Below, piece after piece: positions 18,779 to 28,826 of a stretch of DNA of 64,000 nucleotides. The DNA comes from Alcanivorax sp. (GTDB lineage Bacteria; Pseudomonadota; Gammaproteobacteria; Pseudomonadales; Alcanivoracaceae), in assembly GCA_022565695.1 (NCBI GenBank), contig JAIUME010000008.1, positions 153,644 through 217,643 of the forward strand. Reading direction: 5' to 3'. The translations under genes were made by a program, and so were the position numbers. Each line of letters opens with the position of its first letter. Positions within the stretch are counted from its first letter, which is position 1. The notes under the pieces were generated by a model. The model had not been told where the DNA came from and ran no database searches. It worked only from the letters and a program-made list of their open reading frames with translations.

Positions 18779-20224
18779 ATGGCGTTGGCAGACAGGTCTT
18801 CAGATGATCCGCGCATGGCCCATGTGGGCGGCTTCGATGCGCTGGAGCAGGAATTCAGCTACACCATCCCCAACAGTGCGGTACGGGGACGTATCCCGGC
18901 GTCGGTGCGAGGGACGTTTTTGCGCATTGGTCCCGGGCGCAATCGCATCGGGGATGAGACCTTCGGGCACTGGTTCGATGGTGATGGCATGGTGCATGCG
19001 CTGACCTTTACCGATGACGGTGCCTGGTATCGGAACCGCTATGTACGTACCCCCAAATACAGGAAGGAGACAGCGGCGGGCAAGATCGTCTGCCGCAGCT
19101 TCGGCCATAACGCGCCGGGCGGGCTGCTGAAAAACATCGGGCGGCCGCCAGCCAATGCGGCCAACACCAGCATTGCCCGCCACGGCGGACGGCTGCTGGC
19201 CTTGTGGGAGGGTGGCCGGCCCTGGGCGCTGGATCCGGACACTCTGGAGACGCTGGGGGAGTGTAATTTCGATGGCGCCCTGGGGCTGGCGGATCCGTTC
19301 AGCGCCCACGGCCATGCCCATCCGCAGACGGACTACTACTATAACCATGGTGTCACCCTGGGCCCGGGCGGTCCGCGCATCAATCTGTACGAGATCAACC
19401 CCGCCGGGCTGCTGACGCGCAAGAAGCACTTCAATATCGATCATCTGGCCTTTGTGCATGGCTCGGGCATGTCCGGTCAGCACCTGGTGTTGCTGGTGCA
19501 TCCGCTGGGTATGGCCAGCGTCTGGCCATTCGTGCTGGGGTGCAAGGCCTTTGACGAGGCCATCGAATACCGCCCTGAGTGGGGTATGAAGGCGTATTTC
19601 ATCAGCCTGGAGACGCTCACGGTGGAGCGGGTCTTCGAGCTTGAGCCCTTCGTGCTGTTTCACTACGGCAACTGCCGGGAAGAGGGCGACGAGCTGGTGG
19701 TGGATCTGGTGCGCTTCGAGGACTTCGCGGTGGCGGCGCAATTGCGGGATGTGTTTGGCAGCAGTGCGGCCGAGGGCGGCCGGCCCTGGCAGTATCGCTT
19801 CAATCTGCGCACCGGGGCGGTGCGGGACGAGGCGCTGCCAACACGGGTGGGCTGCGAGTTTCCCCAGTTCGACCTGCGCTACAGTGGCCGTGACAGCCGC
19901 TTCCTGTACACGGCGGCCATCGCCGATAACGGCACTTCAGGCAATACCCCGGGCTTCTTCAATGCGATCCAGCGGCTGGATACCCGCAGTGGCGAGGTGG
20001 TGTTGCATGATCTGGGGCCGGGCCGCTTCACTTCTGAGGCGATGTTCGTGCCGGAAGGGGACGCGGAGGGGGATGGTTACCTGTGCGCGGTGGTGTATGA
20101 TGCCGCCACGCATCGCAGTGAAGTGGTGCTGCTGGATGCCCGCAGTGAGACATTGGGCGAGGTGGCCGCCGTGCCACTGCGCAACCATGTGCCATTCGGA
20201 TTTCACTGCGGCTATACGAAGTGA
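18779..20224 (+). CDS. Carotenoid cleavage oxygenase family protein
   Basis: Non-haem Fe(II) dioxygenase of the RPE65/lignostilbene dioxygenase family, which cleaves a C=C bond in carotenoids, apocarotenoids or stilbenes. 481 residues from the ATG at 18779 with GGGAG upstream. The four iron-binding histidines of the seven-blade propeller are visible: His181 (AHGHAHPQ), His227 (FVHGSG), His295 (LFHYGNC) and His476 (FGFHCG). N-terminal block GTFLRIGPGRN and GDGMVHAL are also typical. No carotenoid or lignin-aromatic genes are near, so the substrate is open. Confidence 0.9.
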   Translation: MALADRSSDDPRMAHVGGFDALEQEFSYTIPNSAVRGRIPASVRGTFLRIGPGRNRIGDETFGHWFDGDGMVHALTFTDDGAWYRNRYVRTPKYRKETAAGKIVCRSFGHNAPGGLLKNIGRPPANAANTSIARHGGRLLALWEGGRPWALDPDTLETLGECNFDGALGLADPFSAHGHAHPQTDYYYNHGVTLGPGGPRINLYEINPAGLLTRKKHFNIDHLAFVHGSGMSGQHLVLLVHPLGMASVWPFVLGCKAFDEAIEYRPEWGMKAYFISLETLTVERVFELEPFVLFHYGNCREEGDELVVDLVRFEDFAVAAQLRDVFGSSAAEGGRPWQYRFNLRTGAVRDEALPTRVGCEFPQFDLRYSGRDSRFLYTAAIADNGTSGNTPGFFNAIQRLDTRSGEVVLHDLGPGRFTSEAMFVPEGDAEGDGYLCAVVYDAATHRSEVVLLDARSETLGEVAAVPLRNHVPFGFHCGYTK

Positions 20225-20245
20225 GTGGGCAGGCGCCATTGGCGC

Positions 20246-20274
20246 TTGTCTTGGCTGACCCCCTTGGGTACAAT
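20246..20274 (+). promoter_or_regulatory. Sigma-70 type promoter for rplM-rpsI
   Basis: TTGTCT (20246-20251), a 17-base spacer and TACAAT (20269-20274), about 86 bases before the rplM ATG. This would leave an untranslated leader of about 80 bases. Confidence 0.6.
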
Positions 20275-20360
20275 CCGCGCTCTCTTATTCGCAGGTGGTG
20301 TCATGTGGCCGCCTCCGATGGGTCCAATTACCCGTAAATTCCTGATTTTGGGGCAGATTC

Positions 20361-20789
20361 ATGAAAACCTTCAGCGCCAAACCGGACAGCGTCAAGCGCG
20401 ACTGGTATGTGGTAGACGCTTCCGGCAAGACGCTGGGTCGTCTGGCCAGCGAGATCGCAACGCGTCTGCGTGGCAAGCACAAGCCTGAGTTCACACCGCA
20501 CGTCGATACCGGTGACTACATCGTTGTGGTCAACGCAGAGAAAGTGCACGTGACCGGCAAGAAAGCCAGTGACAAGATGTACTATCGCCACAGCGGTTTT
20601 CCGGGTGGTATCAAGCAAGCCAATTTTGAAACCCTGATCGCGAAGAAACCTGAGCAGGTGCTTGAACTGGCCGTGAAGGGCATGATGCCGCGTAACCCGC
20701 TGGGCCGCGCCATGCTGAGCAAATTGAAAGTGTATGCTGGCGCTGAGCATCCGCACACCGCACAGCAGCCGCAAGCACTGGAAATCTAA
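20361..20789 (+). CDS. rplM: 50S ribosomal protein L13
   Basis: 142 residues, the usual length. Diagnostic segments: [48 protein letters not shown] and [19 protein letters not shown]. First gene of the L13-S9 operon, followed by rpsI after ten bases. Confidence 0.98.
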   Translation: MKTFSAKPDSVKRDWYVVDASGKTLGRLASEIATRLRGKHKPEFTPHVDTGDYIVVVNAEKVHVTGKKASDKMYYRHSGFPGGIKQANFETLIAKKPEQVLELAVKGMMPRNPLGRAMLSKLKVYAGAEHPHTAQQPQALEI

Positions 20790-20799
20790 GGGGTATTTG

Positions 20800-21195
20800 A
20801 TGGCAACGGTAGCTTCCAACTACGGCACTGGCCGGCGTAAGACCTCTGCAGCACGCGTATTCCTGCGTCAGGGCAGCGGCAAGATCATCGTTAATGGTCG
20901 TCCTCTGGACGAGTATTTCGGTCGTGAAACCGCTCGCATGGTGGTGCGTCAGCCGCTCGAGCTGGCTGAAATGACTGACCGCTTCGACGTGCTCGTCACT
21001 GTCAGCGGTGGCGGTACGACTGGCCAGGCAGGCGCCATTCGCCACGGTATCACCCGTGCGCTGATGGACTACGACGAAGCGCTGCGTCCGCCGCTGCGTC
21101 GTGCCGGTTATGTGACCCGTGATGCACGTGAAGTCGAGCGTAAGAAGATCGGTCTTCACAAGGCGCGTAAGCGTCCGCAGTTCTCCAAGCGTTAA
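20800..21195 (+). CDS. rpsI: 30S ribosomal protein S9
   Basis: 131 residues from the ATG at 20800. [15 protein letters not shown] at the N-terminus, [19 protein letters not shown] in the middle, and the basic C-terminal tail [17 protein letters not shown] that reaches the ribosomal P-site. A strong terminator follows at 21215. Confidence 0.98.
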   Translation: MATVASNYGTGRRKTSAARVFLRQGSGKIIVNGRPLDEYFGRETARMVVRQPLELAEMTDRFDVLVTVSGGGTTGQAGAIRHGITRALMDYDEALRPPLRRAGYVTRDAREVERKKIGLHKARKRPQFSKR

Positions 21196-21214
21196 TTCAC
21201 GCTGGTCGCATCAG

Positions 21215-21242
21215 AGCCCAGTCATTATGGCTGGGCTTTTTT
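21215..21242 (+). terminator. Rho-independent terminator after rpsI
   Basis: AGCCCAG (21215-21221) pairs with CTGGGCT (21231-21237), followed by a run of six T. Confidence 0.92.
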
Positions 21243-21416
21243 GTGCGTAAATCAGCGACATATCGGCGCCTAAAAGCAGTCAAGCCGGTTGTCAGTCATG
21301 GTCTTTTTCTTTACTATTTGCCGCGCCTTATTCCGCCCGGTTTGTAGGGTTATGCCCGCACAAACCGTACCACCCGAGCCCGGGATGGGGAGTAGCCTCC
21401 AGGGGAGATCATCTCG

Positions 21417-22010
21417 ATGAGTAAAGACGGCGTAAACACCAGCCGGCGTACCTTTCTGATTGGCCTGACATCTGCTGTCGGTGCTGTAGGTGCGGTCGGC
21501 GTGGCAGTGCCCTTCGTAAAATCATGGCAGCCCAGTGCCCGTGCAGAGAATGCCGGCGCCCCGGTCACCATTGATATCAGCAAGCTTGAAGCCGGACAGC
21601 GCGTGGTGCGTGAATGGCGCGGCCAGCCAGTCTGGGTTGTGCGCCGCACACCGGAAATGCTGGCGGGCCTTGATGAACTGAGTGAGGCCGCAACGCTGCG
21701 CGACCCGCAGTCTGAAGTGGGTACCCAGCAGCCTGCCTACGCGCAGAATGCCTACCGCTCCATCAAGCCTGAAGTGCTGGTGCTGATCGGCACCTGTACC
21801 CACCTGGGTTGTTCGCCGACCTATATCCCGCGGCCGACAGTGCAGCTGCAGCATGGCGGCTTCTTCTGCCCCTGCCACAACTCCACATTCGATTTCGCCG
21901 GCCGGGTTTATCGCGGCGTGCCAGCGCCCACCAACCTGGTGGTGCCACCTCACTCCTATCTGGATGAGGGTGTCATCATCGTCGGTTCCGAAGAAGGGGA
22001 GACCGCATAA
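21417..22010 (+). CDS. petA: Ubiquinol-cytochrome c reductase, Rieske iron-sulfur subunit
   Basis: Rieske subunit of the bc1 complex. 197 residues. A Tat-type leader with SRRTFLIG followed by a membrane helix; the 2Fe-2S cluster ligands are in CTHLGC and CPCHNS, with the conserved GRVYRGVPAPTNL loop downstream. AGGGGAGA precedes the ATG. First of three overlapping bc1 genes. Confidence 0.97.
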   Translation: MSKDGVNTSRRTFLIGLTSAVGAVGAVGVAVPFVKSWQPSARAENAGAPVTIDISKLEAGQRVVREWRGQPVWVVRRTPEMLAGLDELSEAATLRDPQSEVGTQQPAYAQNAYRSIKPEVLVLIGTCTHLGCSPTYIPRPTVQLQHGGFFCPCHNSTFDFAGRVYRGVPAPTNLVVPPHSYLDEGVIIVGSEEGETA

Positions 22011-23326
22011 TGGCTATCGTAAAGGGTCTCGTTAACTGGGTGGATGCACGTCTGCCGGTGGTAGAAGCCTTTCGCAAGCATATGTCCGAGTACTATGCGC
22101 CGAAAAACTTCAACTTCTGGTACTACTTCGGTGTCTTCTCTCTGGTGGTGCTGGTCAACCAGCTGCTCACCGGTATCTGGCTGACCATGTTCTATTCCCC
22201 CACGGATGCCTTCGCATCGGTGGAGTACATCATGCGTGATGTGCAATTCGGCTGGCTGATCCGCTATATGCATGCTGTGGGTGCCTCGGCGTTCTTTGCC
22301 GTGGTCTATCTGCACATGTTTCGTGGCCTGCTGTACGGCTCATACAAGCCGCCGCGGGAGCTGGTGTGGATTTTCGGCATGATGATCTATCTGGCACTGA
22401 TGGCAGAGGGCTTCCTCGGCTACGTGCTGCCCTGGGGCAACATGTCCTACTGGGGCGCCCAGGTGATCATCTCGCTGGCGGAAGCGATTCCGTTCCAGGT
22501 CATTCCGTTTGTGGACAGCGCGCAATCAGCTGCCATGGGCGAAGCCCTGACTACCTGGGTGCGCGGTGACTATCTGCTCTCCGACGCCACAGTGAACAAG
22601 TTCTTCGCGCTGCACGTCGTGGCGATTCCCCTGGTGCTGGTAGCACTGGTGGTGCTGCACATTCTGGCGCTCCACGAAGTGGGTTCCAACAACCCGGACG
22701 GGGTGGACATCAAGAAGCACAAGGACGAGAACGGCATCCCCAAAGACGGCATTCCGTTCCACCCCTACTACACAGTGAAGGATCTGGCGGGCATCGTGGT
22801 GTTCCTGATGGTCTTCGCGGTGGTGGTGTTCTTCTTCCCGGAGGGTGGCGGCTATTTCATCGAGCGTCCGAACTTCGAGCCGGCCAACCCGCTGGCAACG
22901 CCTGATCATATTGCGCCGGTCTGGTACTACGGCCCGTATTACGCCATGTTGCGTGCCACTACCTTCAGCTTCCTGCTGGACGCCAAGTCCTGGGGTCTGA
23001 TCGTGATGGGCGGCGCCATTGCCATCCTGTTCGTGGTGCCGTGGCTGGATCGTCACCCGGTCAAGTCGATCCGCTACAAGGGCATGTTCAGCAAAGTGAC
23101 GCTGATGCTGTTCGCCTTTGTCTTTGTGGTGCTGGGTTACTTTGGCACCCAGCCTGACCAGATCGCGTTCTCCATGCCGTTCATGGAGGGTGGTGATGTG
23201 ACGTACACCCACCTGGCGGGTCTGGGTACGGTCTACTACTTCTTCTTTTTCCTGTTCGTCCTGCCGTTCGGGCACCGCTTTGAGAAATCCAAGCCGGTAC
23301 CTGAGCGTGTGACCGGAGGCCACTGA
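22010..23326 (+). CDS. petB: Ubiquinol-cytochrome c reductase, cytochrome b
   Basis: Membrane subunit holding two haems b and both quinone sites. 438 residues with eight or more membrane helices. Haem-ligand histidines in RYMHAVGASAFFAVVYLHMFRG-type segments of helices B and D (HVVAIPLVLVALVVLHILALH); the Qo-site region carries PEWY-like P-x-WYYGPYYAMLR, here APVWYYGPYYAML, where Pro-Glu is replaced by Pro-Val. Unlike split forms, b and subunit IV are one protein. Overlaps petA and petC by one base. Confidence 0.96.
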   Translation: MAIVKGLVNWVDARLPVVEAFRKHMSEYYAPKNFNFWYYFGVFSLVVLVNQLLTGIWLTMFYSPTDAFASVEYIMRDVQFGWLIRYMHAVGASAFFAVVYLHMFRGLLYGSYKPPRELVWIFGMMIYLALMAEGFLGYVLPWGNMSYWGAQVIISLAEAIPFQVIPFVDSAQSAAMGEALTTWVRGDYLLSDATVNKFFALHVVAIPLVLVALVVLHILALHEVGSNNPDGVDIKKHKDENGIPKDGIPFHPYYTVKDLAGIVVFLMVFAVVVFFFPEGGGYFIERPNFEPANPLATPDHIAPVWYYGPYYAMLRATTFSFLLDAKSWGLIVMGGAIAILFVVPWLDRHPVKSIRYKGMFSKVTLMLFAFVFVVLGYFGTQPDQIAFSMPFMEGGDVTYTHLAGLGTVYYFFFFLFVLPFGHRFEKSKPVPERVTGGH

Positions 23327-23979
23327 TGAAAAAGCTTGCTGTTGTGCTACTCAGCTGTCTCCCGGTGCTGGCCATGGCGGCCGGGGGCTACAATGAGCAC
23401 GTCGAGCGTGCGCCGGTGAACCTGAAAGACAAGGCCTCCATGCAGCGCGGTGCGCAGCTGTTCGTGAACTACTGCATGGGCTGCCATTCGCTGGAATACG
23501 AGCGTTATGTGCGTGTGGGAACCGGTCTGAACATTCCGGAAGATCTGGTGCTGAAGCATTTGAACTTCACCAGCGACCGGATTGGTGACACCATGCAGAT
23601 CGCGATGCCGAAAGATGAGGCAGCGTCCTGGTTTGGTGCGGCTCCACCGGATCTGACCAACACAGCGCGTCTGCGTACGCCGGATTGGGTCTACTCTTAC
23701 CTCATCAACTTCTATGAGGATGAAGAGCAGCCCTACGGATACAACAACCGTGTGTTCGAGAATGTGGGTATGCCCCACGTGATGGCCGCTGTTGAAGAAG
23801 AGCTGGGCGAGGAGGAATTCCGCCGCGCCATGCTCGACATTACCAACTTCCTCACCTATATCGGTGAGCCGGTGCGCGTCCAGGCTGAGCGTATTGGTGT
23901 GTATGTGCTGGCATTCCTGTTCCTGTTGTGGATTCCGGCCTACCTGCTGAAGAAGGAATACTGGAAAGACGTGGAGTAA
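23326..23979 (+). CDS. petC: Ubiquinol-cytochrome c reductase, cytochrome c1
   Basis: Haem-c subunit that hands electrons from the Rieske protein to cytochrome c. 217 residues with a signal peptide (KKLAVVLLSCLPVLAMAAG), the haem-attachment motif CMGCHS, a Met-ligand region near MPHVMAAV, and a C-terminal anchor helix (IGVYVLAFLFLLWIPAYLL). A hairpin terminator follows at 24003. Confidence 0.97.
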   Translation: MKKLAVVLLSCLPVLAMAAGGYNEHVERAPVNLKDKASMQRGAQLFVNYCMGCHSLEYERYVRVGTGLNIPEDLVLKHLNFTSDRIGDTMQIAMPKDEAASWFGAAPPDLTNTARLRTPDWVYSYLINFYEDEEQPYGYNNRVFENVGMPHVMAAVEEELGEEEFRRAMLDITNFLTYIGEPVRVQAERIGVYVLAFLFLLWIPAYLLKKEYWKDVE

Positions 23980-24002
23980 TATCCGCCATTTCCAGCGCCG
24001 AA

Positions 24003-24033
24003 CAGGGTAGCCGTATTGCGGCTGCCCTGTTTC
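24003..24033 (+). terminator. Terminator after petC
   Basis: CAGGGTAGCCG pairs with CGGCTGCCCTG (one G-T pair) around a five-base loop, followed by tttct. Good stem, moderate T-run. Confidence 0.75.
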
Positions 24034-24079
24034 TGTCTGTACCTTTACTGTCTGCACAAGCCGCGGGAGACGACATACC

Positions 24080-24718
24080 ATGGGCGTTGTGACCAAACGT
24101 TCTTCGATGACCTTTTTCTCCAGTCCGAAGGATCATTACAGCCATCGCGTGCGTATCGTGCTGGCGGAAAAAGGGGTGACCGTCGATATCGTTGATGTGG
24201 ACGATAACGACAAGCCGGAAGATCTGGCGTCGCTGAACCCCTATAACGAAGTGCCGACACTGGTGGATCGCGAACTGACGCTGTTCCAGTCCAATGTCAT
24301 CATGGAATATCTGGATGAGCGGTTCCCGCATCCGCCCCTGTTGCCGGTATACCCGGTGGCACGTGCGCACAGTCGTTTGCTGATCCACCGCATCGAGCGT
24401 GACTGGTGTGGTCATGTGGACGCCATTCTGGCCGGCACCGAGAAAGAAGCCGAGCTGAACAAGCGCCGCAAGACGCTGCGAGACGGCCTGACCAGCATCG
24501 CACCGGTGTTCGCCGAGAAGCCGTTCTTCATGAATGAAGAATTCACGCTGGTGGATTGCACCATTGTGCCGATTCTGTGGCGCCTGAATCATCTGGGTGT
24601 CGAATTGCCGGCCAAGCAGTGCAAACCACTGATGGATTATGCAGAACGCATTTTCAATCGTGACAGCTTCCAGGCAAGCCTGTCCGAGCAGGAACGTGAA
24701 ATCCGCAATCCGCTGTAA
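24080..24718 (+). CDS. sspA: Stringent starvation protein A
   Basis: GST-fold protein that binds RNA polymerase and alters transcription under stress. 212 residues. [21 protein letters not shown], the conserved [21 protein letters not shown] and the C-terminal [15 protein letters not shown] closely match E. coli SspA. SspA lacks glutathione-transferase activity. Follows petABC and precedes sspB, the standard order. Confidence 0.96.
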   Translation: MGVVTKRSSMTFFSSPKDHYSHRVRIVLAEKGVTVDIVDVDDNDKPEDLASLNPYNEVPTLVDRELTLFQSNVIMEYLDERFPHPPLLPVYPVARAHSRLLIHRIERDWCGHVDAILAGTEKEAELNKRRKTLRDGLTSIAPVFAEKPFFMNEEFTLVDCTIVPILWRLNHLGVELPAKQCKPLMDYAERIFNRDSFQASLSEQEREIRNPL

Positions 24719-24750
24719 CCGTCTCGTCCGGAGCAGAGCAAGGAGTTGAT

Positions 24751-25179
24751 GTGCCAGAGATGACGCCGAACCGACCCTACCTGATCCGGGCCGTGTACGA
24801 GTGGATATGCGATAACGGCCTGACGACTCATCTGCTTGTGGATGCGAACTACCCCGGGGTGAACGTGCCCCGGGAGTTCGTCAATGATGGCCAGATCATC
24901 CTGAATATCACGCCCTCAGCGGTGCAGCATATTGATGCCGGGAATGAGGCCATCACCTTTTCTGCGCGCTTTGGCGGGCGGGCGATGAACATCATCGTGC
25001 CCGTCGAGGCAGTGCTTGCTGTGTTTGCCCGTGAAAACGGCGAAGGGATGGCGTTCGAGCCTGCCCTGCAGCCGCCGGAGCCGACCCCGCCGGATAGTCC
25101 GCCGCCAGGCAGTCCGCCGAATAGCCCGGAGGGCAGCAACGAGCCAGGCAGCCGCCCCACGCTCAAGGTCGTCAAATAG
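24751..25179 (+). CDS. sspB: ClpXP adaptor SspB
   Basis: Delivers ssrA-tagged proteins to ClpXP. 142 residues from a GTG at 24751, chosen over the ATG nine bases later because AGGAG lies five bases upstream of the GTG. N-terminal tag-binding domain (NRPYLIRAVYEWICDNGLTTHL, FNARFGG-like FSARFGGRAM), a flexible proline-rich linker (PEPTPPDSPPPGSPP) and the ClpX-docking tail PTLKVVK at the very C-terminus. Confidence 0.96.
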   Translation: MPEMTPNRPYLIRAVYEWICDNGLTTHLLVDANYPGVNVPREFVNDGQIILNITPSAVQHIDAGNEAITFSARFGGRAMNIIVPVEAVLAVFARENGEGMAFEPALQPPEPTPPDSPPPGSPPNSPEGSNEPGSRPTLKVVK

Positions 25180-25183
25180 TCCG

Positions 25184-25776
25184 TCAGGGCGTTTCGATAT
25201 ACTCGATGATCTTGACGATTTTCTGCACGCTGTAGACTTTCTGTGCCTGCGCCACAGCCGCGTCCGCTTCTGCCCGGGTCAGCAGGCCCATCAGATACAC
25301 CACACCATTGGCAGTGATCACTTTGGTGCGCCGTCCTGGCGCATCACCATCGAACAGCAGTCGGGTCTTGGTCTTGCTGGTAATCCAGGCATCGCTGGTG
25401 CGTGACAACCAGGAGCGGTTGGCGCTCACCTGCAGTTCGTTATGCACATTGCGCACATGACGAATGCGGCCGGCGATATCGCTGGCGCGGGTTTTCAGCG
25501 CAGCATCCGGCACCTGGCCAACCAGCAGTACATTGCCGTTGAAGCTGATCACCTTCATCGGCGCCTCGCGGAAGCGCTCGTCAGCACGGTACAGGTTGAT
25601 GCGGGTCTTGCGGGCGATGCTGCGATCCTCCACCCGTGCACCAGAGGTGCGTTTGCCGTGGTTCTGGTCTACCGGCTCGTCCGAGAGGCTGGCTACCATG
25701 CGCACGCAGCCGGTGGTTGCCGGTACGAGGGTGATGATCAGGGCTGCACACAGCAGCGCGTTCAGATAGCGAACCA

Positions 25777-25777
<1 letters not shown>
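25184..25777 (-). CDS. dolP: Outer-membrane lipoprotein DolP (YraP), dual BON domain
   Basis: Envelope-integrity lipoprotein. 197 residues; lipobox TTGC with cleavage before Cys24, followed by two BON domains (RINLYRADERFREAPMKVI... and KTKTRLLFDGDAPGRRTKVI...). It starts on the diaA stop codon (one-base overlap) and converges on sspB with only four bases between the stops. Confidence 0.93.
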
Positions 25778-26430
<653 letters not shown>

Positions 26431-26465
26431 TCACCTGTCTGAATCATCTGTCCTGCCTGGGGCCG

Positions 26466-26849
26466 TCATTCCGCGTAGAAGGCAGCCGGCACCCAGTCAA
26501 AGCGAAAGCCATCATCGTCTGGCGCCATGCCCAGCACATCGAAGCGGCAATCCATGTCATGGCACGACGGATGGCGTGCCAGATAGTAACGCGCAGCATG
26601 GATCAGTCGCCGTTGCTTGCGGGGCGTTACCGACGCCAGAGCGCCGCCATACTCGGGAGAAGTACGCAGCCGGACCTCGACAAAAATCAGCGTGTTGCCG
26701 GTGCGCATGATGAGGTCGATTTCACCCTGGCGGCAATGAAAATTACGCTGCACTGTGCGCAGGCCCTGTTGCTGCAGCCAACGCTCCGCTGCCTGCTCTG
26801 CGGCGCTTCCCTGCTGCCGCCGGTTGAGATACTGCTTCACGCGTTCCAT
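26466..26849 (-). CDS. yraN: YraN/UPF0102 family putative endonuclease
   Basis: 127 residues with the restriction-endonuclease-like core: AAERWLQQQGLRTVQRNF, GEIDLIMRTGNTLIFVEVRLR (Asp and Glu of the active site), and TPRKQRRLIHAARYYLA. Cytoplasmic; resolving branched DNA has been proposed for relatives. It lies 42 bases after lpoA and 101 before diaA. Confidence 0.92.
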   Translation of the reverse strand: MERVKQYLNRRQQGSAAEQAAERWLQQQGLRTVQRNFHCRQGEIDLIMRTGNTLIFVEVRLRTSPEYGGALASVTPRKQRRLIHAARYYLARHPSCHDMDCRFDVLGMAPDDDGFRFDWVPAAFYAE

Positions 26850-26891
26850 GCGTTCCTGCCATATGAAAAAGTGTTCGGTTAAGGTGTCCGG

Positions 26892-28748
26892 TTATCGAGT
26901 GCCCTGGCGGCCTGGCGGTGCGCTCTGCTGCACAACCGGCAGCCGTTGCGGGACGCCGCGACGGAAGTGGGCCCAGTCCAGGTAGCGCTCCACGCGATTG
27001 TCCTCGGTCAGGCTCAGCGCGCCGGTGGCGCCGGGCATGCTGCTGCCAGGGGCCGAGCGTAGCAGCGCCAGGCGTGCCTGCAACCGGTAGGCGTCCACGC
27101 CCATGGCAAACAGTCGCTCGTAGCGCCCGTGGCCCTGTGGCCAGGCCTGCGCCGCTGCGGCGTGCAACGTCGAATCACGATCCAGCAGCCACGGCAGATC
27201 GACAAAGCGGATGCCGTTGAGATCGCTGTCACGATCCGGCTCCGGTTGGCCGCTGTAGATGTTGGAGATGCTGTACACCGGCAAGTTGCCGGCATAGTGG
27301 AAATTCAGTGCCGGTTTCAGCTGACGCCCCTGGGCGGGGTTGGCCGCCATAAACAGAAAATCCAGATCCTGACGCCGGCGCGGTTCGAACTCGATGCTGC
27401 CCGGTGCGTAACGGCGCAGCGCGCGGGCACGCGCCTCACTCTGGCCGATGGCGAGCATGCTTTTCACTGTCTCGCTGGCATTGTCATCATAGGTGGCTTC
27501 GGCGCTGATGATGCCACCCAGGCGCTGCCATTCGGTGATGAATGCGCCTGCCACGCGCTGGCCCCAGTCCGTGCGCGGATAAATGGCGCCGGCCAGTCGC
27601 GCGCCTTCCTCGTAGGCCTGCCGTGCGACCTGGCGTGCTTCGTCTTCCGGCGCCAGACCGAACTGATAGAGGCGATCGGCCAGAGGCGGGCGATCGGTGT
27701 AGTTCAGGGTCAGTGTCGTGACCGGCAGGCGCGCCACTTCGGCAAGCTGCTCGGCCTTGTCCCGTTCCAGTGGGCCAATGATGAAGTCCGCGCCCTCAAC
27801 CAGCGCTTGATTGTACAGGGTTGCGATGTCGTCATGCTGGCTGTCGATGAAGCGCAGCTCCGGCACCGGGTGGCCCTGCTCAAGCGCGCTGTAATAGGCG
27901 GCCAGCATGCCGTCGCGGATGGCTTGTCCGGCATCAGCCAGCGGGCCATTGACCGGCAACAGCACCGCGACACGACGCGGGCGTTCTCTGACGGCCGCTT
28001 GCAGTGCCTGCACCATCTGCGGTTTGTCGACGGCGGCCGGGTGGCTGAACCATTGCCGCTCCCAGTCCTCCAGCGACGCGACCTGGCTGTCGAGATCCGC
28101 CAGCGGGTCGCGATAGACCCGGGCCAGTTCTACCCAGCCCAGCAGATCGTCCTGGCTGTCCCTGGCGAGGCTTTCCAGTTCGGCCTGGGGCAGATGCATC
28201 AACAGCGCCCAGATCATCTGGCGATTGTAATGCTGTGCGTCCCGTTCCAGCCGGGCATCCATGGCGACGCGTCCGCGCAGGCTGCCGACCAGGTCGCCTT
28301 GCAGCGCCAGCGCGTCAGAGCGCAGCAACAGGTAGCGATTCTGCATGGCCATTGGCGCTTCGTTGGCCAGTTGCTCGGCTTGCAGTGATGTATCCTCCAG
28401 CAGCGCCAGCGCGCCGTCGGCATCCTGGCGGGCGAGCCGCAGGCGGGCACTGAGCATGATCCATTCCAGCCGCTGATCGCCTTGCAGGCGGCGCACATTG
28501 ATGTGCTCCAGCAGCACGTCGGCGTCCTGCAGGCGCTCTGCGGTCAGGTATTCCTCTGCCCAGACCAGTGCTTGCGCGGTGCGATCGCCCGCGCGCATGT
28601 CCTGCAGCGCGGCCAGCGCATTGTCCAGACGCTCCGGCGCCGTGGCGGGCGCCGGTGGCTGGTCAGCGGATGTGACGGGCGTGGTGGTACAGGCGCTGAC
28701 ACAGCACAACACCAGCAGGCTCAGGCAGAAACGTTGGAAGTGGGGCAT
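26892..28748 (-). CDS. lpoA: Penicillin-binding protein activator LpoA
   Basis: Outer-membrane lipoprotein that activates PBP1A. 618 residues from the ATG at 28748; the signal peptide ends in a lipobox (VSAC). The N-terminal half is TPR-like helical (ALAALQDMRAGDRTAQAL...), the C-terminal half is a periplasmic-binding-protein fold (VAVLLPVNGPLADAGQAIRDGMLAAYY, FIIGPLERDKAEQLAE, AGAIYPRTDWGQRVAGAF). Divergent from rsmI, as in E. coli and Pseudomonas. Confidence 0.94.
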   Translation of the reverse strand: MPHFQRFCLSLLVLCCVSACTTTPVTSADQPPAPATAPERLDNALAALQDMRAGDRTAQALVWAEEYLTAERLQDADVLLEHINVRRLQGDQRLEWIMLSARLRLARQDADGALALLEDTSLQAEQLANEAPMAMQNRYLLLRSDALALQGDLVGSLRGRVAMDARLERDAQHYNRQMIWALLMHLPQAELESLARDSQDDLLGWVELARVYRDPLADLDSQVASLEDWERQWFSHPAAVDKPQMVQALQAAVRERPRRVAVLLPVNGPLADAGQAIRDGMLAAYYSALEQGHPVPELRFIDSQHDDIATLYNQALVEGADFIIGPLERDKAEQLAEVARLPVTTLTLNYTDRPPLADRLYQFGLAPEDEARQVARQAYEEGARLAGAIYPRTDWGQRVAGAFITEWQRLGGIISAEATYDDNASETVKSMLAIGQSEARARALRRYAPGSIEFEPRRRQDLDFLFMAANPAQGRQLKPALNFHYAGNLPVYSISNIYSGQPEPDRDSDLNGIRFVDLPWLLDRDSTLHAAAAQAWPQGHGRYERLFAMGVDAYRLQARLALLRSAPGSSMPGATGALSLTEDNRVERYLDWAHFRRGVPQRLPVVQQSAPPGRQGTR

Positions 28749-28826
28749 GATCACCTGCGGTCGAATTGTTGGGACGAAGCGACTATTGTATGCGCTTCGT
28801 CTATAGCCCTCCACAGAGGTTCCCGA

